Shown here one piece after another: positions 61,339 to 64,000 of a DNA stretch of 64,000 bases; the stretch's first letter is position 1; each line of letters starts with the position of its first letter. The translations under genes and the position numbers were made by a program. The stretch lies in NCBI GenBank assembly GCA_965153455.1, contig OZ234498.1:18228001-18292000 (forward strand), read 5' to 3'. Below the pieces are notes generated by a model. It did not search any database. It was not told the origin of the DNA and saw nothing but the letters and a program-made list of their open reading frames with translations. This DNA is from Sphagnum compactum. Lineage: Eukaryota > Bryophyta > Sphagnopsida > Sphagnales.

Positions 61339-63357
61339 GAACAAGTCAGTTGTTAAGTCTGCAGAACAAGTCTTCAATAGGTGGTCTTTTGGTTCATCAG
61401 AAGGGTGGCTGATCGTGGAGAGTAGCTCTTCTTGGTAAACTCACTTACCCTCACTTTTCAAGCAATTTTCTCCTGTGAAAATTGGGTGCATTTAGATCTT
61501 GTGGCAGTGCTTGCAAATTCTATTACGTCTACAGAAATTTGTGTCCAGCTTCTATACAAGCCTTACCTGATGGGAACTCGATTAGGAATAGGCTTTTTAT
61601 CCAGACCGTGTAATTTGCATGTAACCCATCACTGCAGAGAGTGCTGCTCAACTGGTGAGCAGCAAAGCCCTGACCCCAATAGCAAATTAGGTCTCCATTG
61701 TCACTCAAAGTAGTCCTTGTACTTTGGGTGGGTGAACATCCATGATTCTATGAAACTAATGCACATTGCAGCTCTGGTTTCAGTATACTGCATAAATGGG
61801 ACAGGCTTGTGCCCACTGCATAAGTTCTGAAGACAGGCTTTTCTTGACTGCAAAAGCTTTGTCAGTGTGTCTGATATTAGGGCACAATGGAAAGACAGCA
61901 GGGTGTCTTCACCTGGAAATGAACTTGCTTTGCTTCAGTTAGCTTATCTCCTTGGTACTGCAGTAGCTTTATAACTATGTCTTGCATCATCAGTGACCTG
62001 GAACTCCTTACTAATTGTTTCTGGGTGCTTGTCAGGCTCACTGATCACTAAAAGTTCTCCATTTGATCCATGGGTGCAAGAAGAGGTGTGCAAGTGTGAG
62101 ACAATATCAATCATCCTTCACAACAATAGTAAGTTAACTCAATTCTATCTTCAGTTACAAATTTCATACCCAGACCAGTATTTTGACATCGGATAATCCA
62201 AAAGGTGGAGGTCTTGAAAAAGTTCAAGTTTTTCAGAAATAGTTCAGATCTGAATGTAGTTAAGGCTTATCCAAGGTTGAAGGTATGAAGCATCAAAACA
62301 TCACATTTTGGTACTTTGTAAGATCCAATGGTTGGACATCTGGAGGACGAATTTAAAAGTGACGACAGTACGATGAGGTTCTAAATGGGTGCTATTAACA
62401 TAGTTAAACTTCTATCCATAATCCAATTCTCATCGGTAAACAACTAACTACAAATCCTATAATCTTTTGTTGAACCATGTGCATCATTATATGATATTGC
62501 CCCAAGAAATCCATCAAACAACAATAATCCAGCCGCCCCTATCGTTAGTTATTAGGTACACATTCTTTCACAGGTTCTTTTGAGTTGCCTATTTGAACTC
62601 CAATTTGATCCTTTAGTGTGAGAAGGACCTTACACCTAGGGAACAACTTGGGAACTTGGGGAATCTCAAGGGAATGTGATGAGAACATGTTGGTAACTGC
62701 CCAACATGGTTATGACTGTGTGTGTCCATCTAATGGAAGTTGGGATATTTCTTCATTCACATGGAAGATAGTGGTCCAAAGATGAATTTTTCAAGAAAAA
62801 TCAGGTTTTTGTTTGGGGGAGAGTGGACAGGGGTTGGGGGGAGAAGGATATCATCCTTACCAATGTTATCATCTGTCCAATTTCTTATTTAGTTCACAGA
62901 CATGTCTTTGAGTTCTTTTCCAAATGTGGCAATTCTCAAACACATCCATAAAGAAGCTTTTATGGTATTGAAACATAGTTTGACCTTGAAGAAGAGACAC
63001 TATATTTTATTGTATCAATGCACATTCATCAATAGTGAAACCATAAGTGTTTGTGGAGTCAAATGATTTGTTTCTCATTTCATATGAAGTCTTCATTTTC
63101 AAAAAATTGCAAAATTTTAAATGTTTCTCTGAATGTGACTTAGTTTGAACAATTTGTGGAAGATTTTATCAATTTTTTTGCCTTAACATGGGTCTTCACA
63201 ACCATGGTGTAGATCTCCGTTACTAATTCATTTGAATCAAGGAATTTCCAATTGGGTAGACTAAGTTTTGATGCAACTTTTAATCAGTTTTTGAGTGGCC
63301 TTAGTCAAGCTAAGTAGATATGTATTTTTCAAAGTGTGCAAATCTCAAAATCAAATC
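61339..63357. other. Flank of COG3 fragment and upstream region of the ALIS gene
   Basis: Between 61,339 and 62,200 composition is gene-like and short open frames occur, but no family is recognisable; it may hold more decayed gene pieces. From about 62,200 to 63,357 it is AT-rich and should include the ALIS promoter and leader. No clear core promoter motif was assigned. Confidence 0.4.
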
Positions 63358-64000
63358 ATGAGTTTTAAAAGGACAAGTTCATCAAGTGTGGAAACTGAAG
63401 ATGAAGAGGCACCTGAAGCTAACAAACCAAAGACATATGATAGCAAGAAATTACAATATACAAAATTCTCACAACAAGAACTCCCAACTATCAAACCTCT
63501 AATGACACCCAAGTGGATAGTTTCAATGTTCTTGCTCTTGGGATTCACTTATATACCCATAGGTATTATAATATTGATCATTTCAAACTCAATGATTGAA
63601 ATTTCTTTCAACTATGGAGCTGCATGTATAATGAATTATTCAAGTCCAAGCAACCCTCTCAACACAAATAATGAAATGTCCAACTTCATGCAGAATGTGA
63701 ACAACCCTAAAACTTGCAATGTAAGTATTTATGTACCCAAAAATATGAAGAATCCAGTGTATGTTTACTATCAACTTGAAAATTTCTTCCAAAATCATCG
63801 AAGATATAGCAAAAGTAGGAGTGATAAGCAACTTTGTGGCACAAATTTGAAAATCGAGGATTTGGATGTTTGTAAACCTCAAGACTCCATCAACAATGTT
63901 GAAATTGTGCCTTGTGGAATGATTGCTTGGAGCCTTTTCAACGACACTTTTGATTTTTCAACTAGCAATGAGCCGATCGTAGTGGATAGGGGTGGAATTT
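63358..64000 (+). CDS. ALA-interacting subunit (ALIS), CDC50/LEM3 family, 3' part beyond the window
   Basis: From ATG 63358 the frame is open to the window end, 214 codons, with no intron so far. ALIS proteins are beta-subunits of P4-ATPase lipid flippases; they are needed for exit of the pump from the ER and for its function. The N-terminal cytosolic part has KLQYTKFSQQELPTIKP, followed by a transmembrane helix at about residues 56-78 (IVSMFLLLGFTYIPIGIIIL). The extracytosolic loop shows the family hallmarks VYVYYQLENFFQNHRRY, SRSDKQLCG, VPCGMIAWSLFNDTF, conserved Cys residues and NDT glycosylation sites. A second transmembrane helix should lie beyond 64000. Codons end mostly in A or T, unlike PsaL. 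The uninterrupted frame is unusual if the ancestral gene has introns. Confidence 0.93.
   Translation, partial: MSFKRTSSSSVETEDEEAPEANKPKTYDSKKLQYTKFSQQELPTIKPLMTPKWIVSMFLLLGFTYIPIGIIILIISNSMIEISFNYGAACIMNYSSPSNPLNTNNEMSNFMQNVNNPKTCNVSIYVPKNMKNPVYVYYQLENFFQNHRRYSKSRSDKQLCGTNLKIEDLDVCKPQDSINNVEIVPCGMIAWSLFNDTFDFSTSNEPIVVDRGGI

Noticed and set aside
61432-62196. Additional gene downstream of the COG3 fragment
   Set aside because: Short frames without recognisable family sequence or consistent splice joins.

Overview
The window is nuclear DNA from a land plant. It carries intron-containing genes for photosystem proteins (LHCB7-type antenna, PsaL) with plastid-targeting N-termini, a cytosolic ribosomal protein gene with telo-box promoter motifs, plant-only families (RCD1/SRO, SD2-5-like receptor kinase, SDP1-like patatin protein, ALIS/CDC50), TTTAGGG-type interstitial repeats and plant-type DNA transposons. 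Introns are mostly 70-850 bp, and gene islands are separated by long AT-rich stretches. Gene content fits a seed-free plant (fern, lycophyte or bryophyte) at least as well as a seed plant, but the clade cannot be fixed from sequence alone.

Layout. (1) 1-12 kb: repeat-rich and AT-rich. A 4.7 kb CACTA-like element (TSD TAC) contains a nested 2.05 kb pogo/Tigger element (TSD TA) with a nearly intact DDE transposase; a small MITE and short tandem repeats follow. (2) 12-16.4 kb, plus strand: a receptor-like kinase with an unrecognised ectodomain and an unusual C-terminal tail. (3) 16.4-23 kb: no gene seen. (4) 23-25.7 kb, minus strand: an RCD1/SRO-family PARP-RST protein with an internal 67-residue tandem duplication. 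(5) 31.1-33.9 kb, plus: LHCB7-like antenna protein. (6) 36.9-39.9 kb, plus: HAD-superfamily hydrolase. (7) 41.7-42.5 kb, minus: 60S ribosomal protein L35. (8) 43.4-43.7 kb: a 56-bp minisatellite. (9) 44.75-45.45 kb, plus: intronless PsaL. (10) 47.9-54.6 kb, minus: what reads best as one long gene, an unknown N-terminal module joined in frame to an SDP1-like patatin domain whose catalytic Ser and Asp are both replaced. (11) 55-61.4 kb: tandem repeats, a MITE, telomere-like repeats, and a decayed LINE-like ORF1 zinc knuckle next to a broken COG3 fragment. (12) 63.36 kb to the end: the 5' part of an ALIS/CDC50 flippase beta-subunit gene, cut by the window edge.

The genes do not form a pathway; this is ordinary plant gene order. 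LHCB7, PsaL and RPL35 are the familiar growth and light genes. The most original signal is the fused, catalytically dead SDP1-like protein at 47.9-54.6 kb, followed by the kinase with its C-terminal module and the duplicated PARP half-module. Exon joins were found by eye from splice signals, reading phase and family similarity; no alignment or database search was run.
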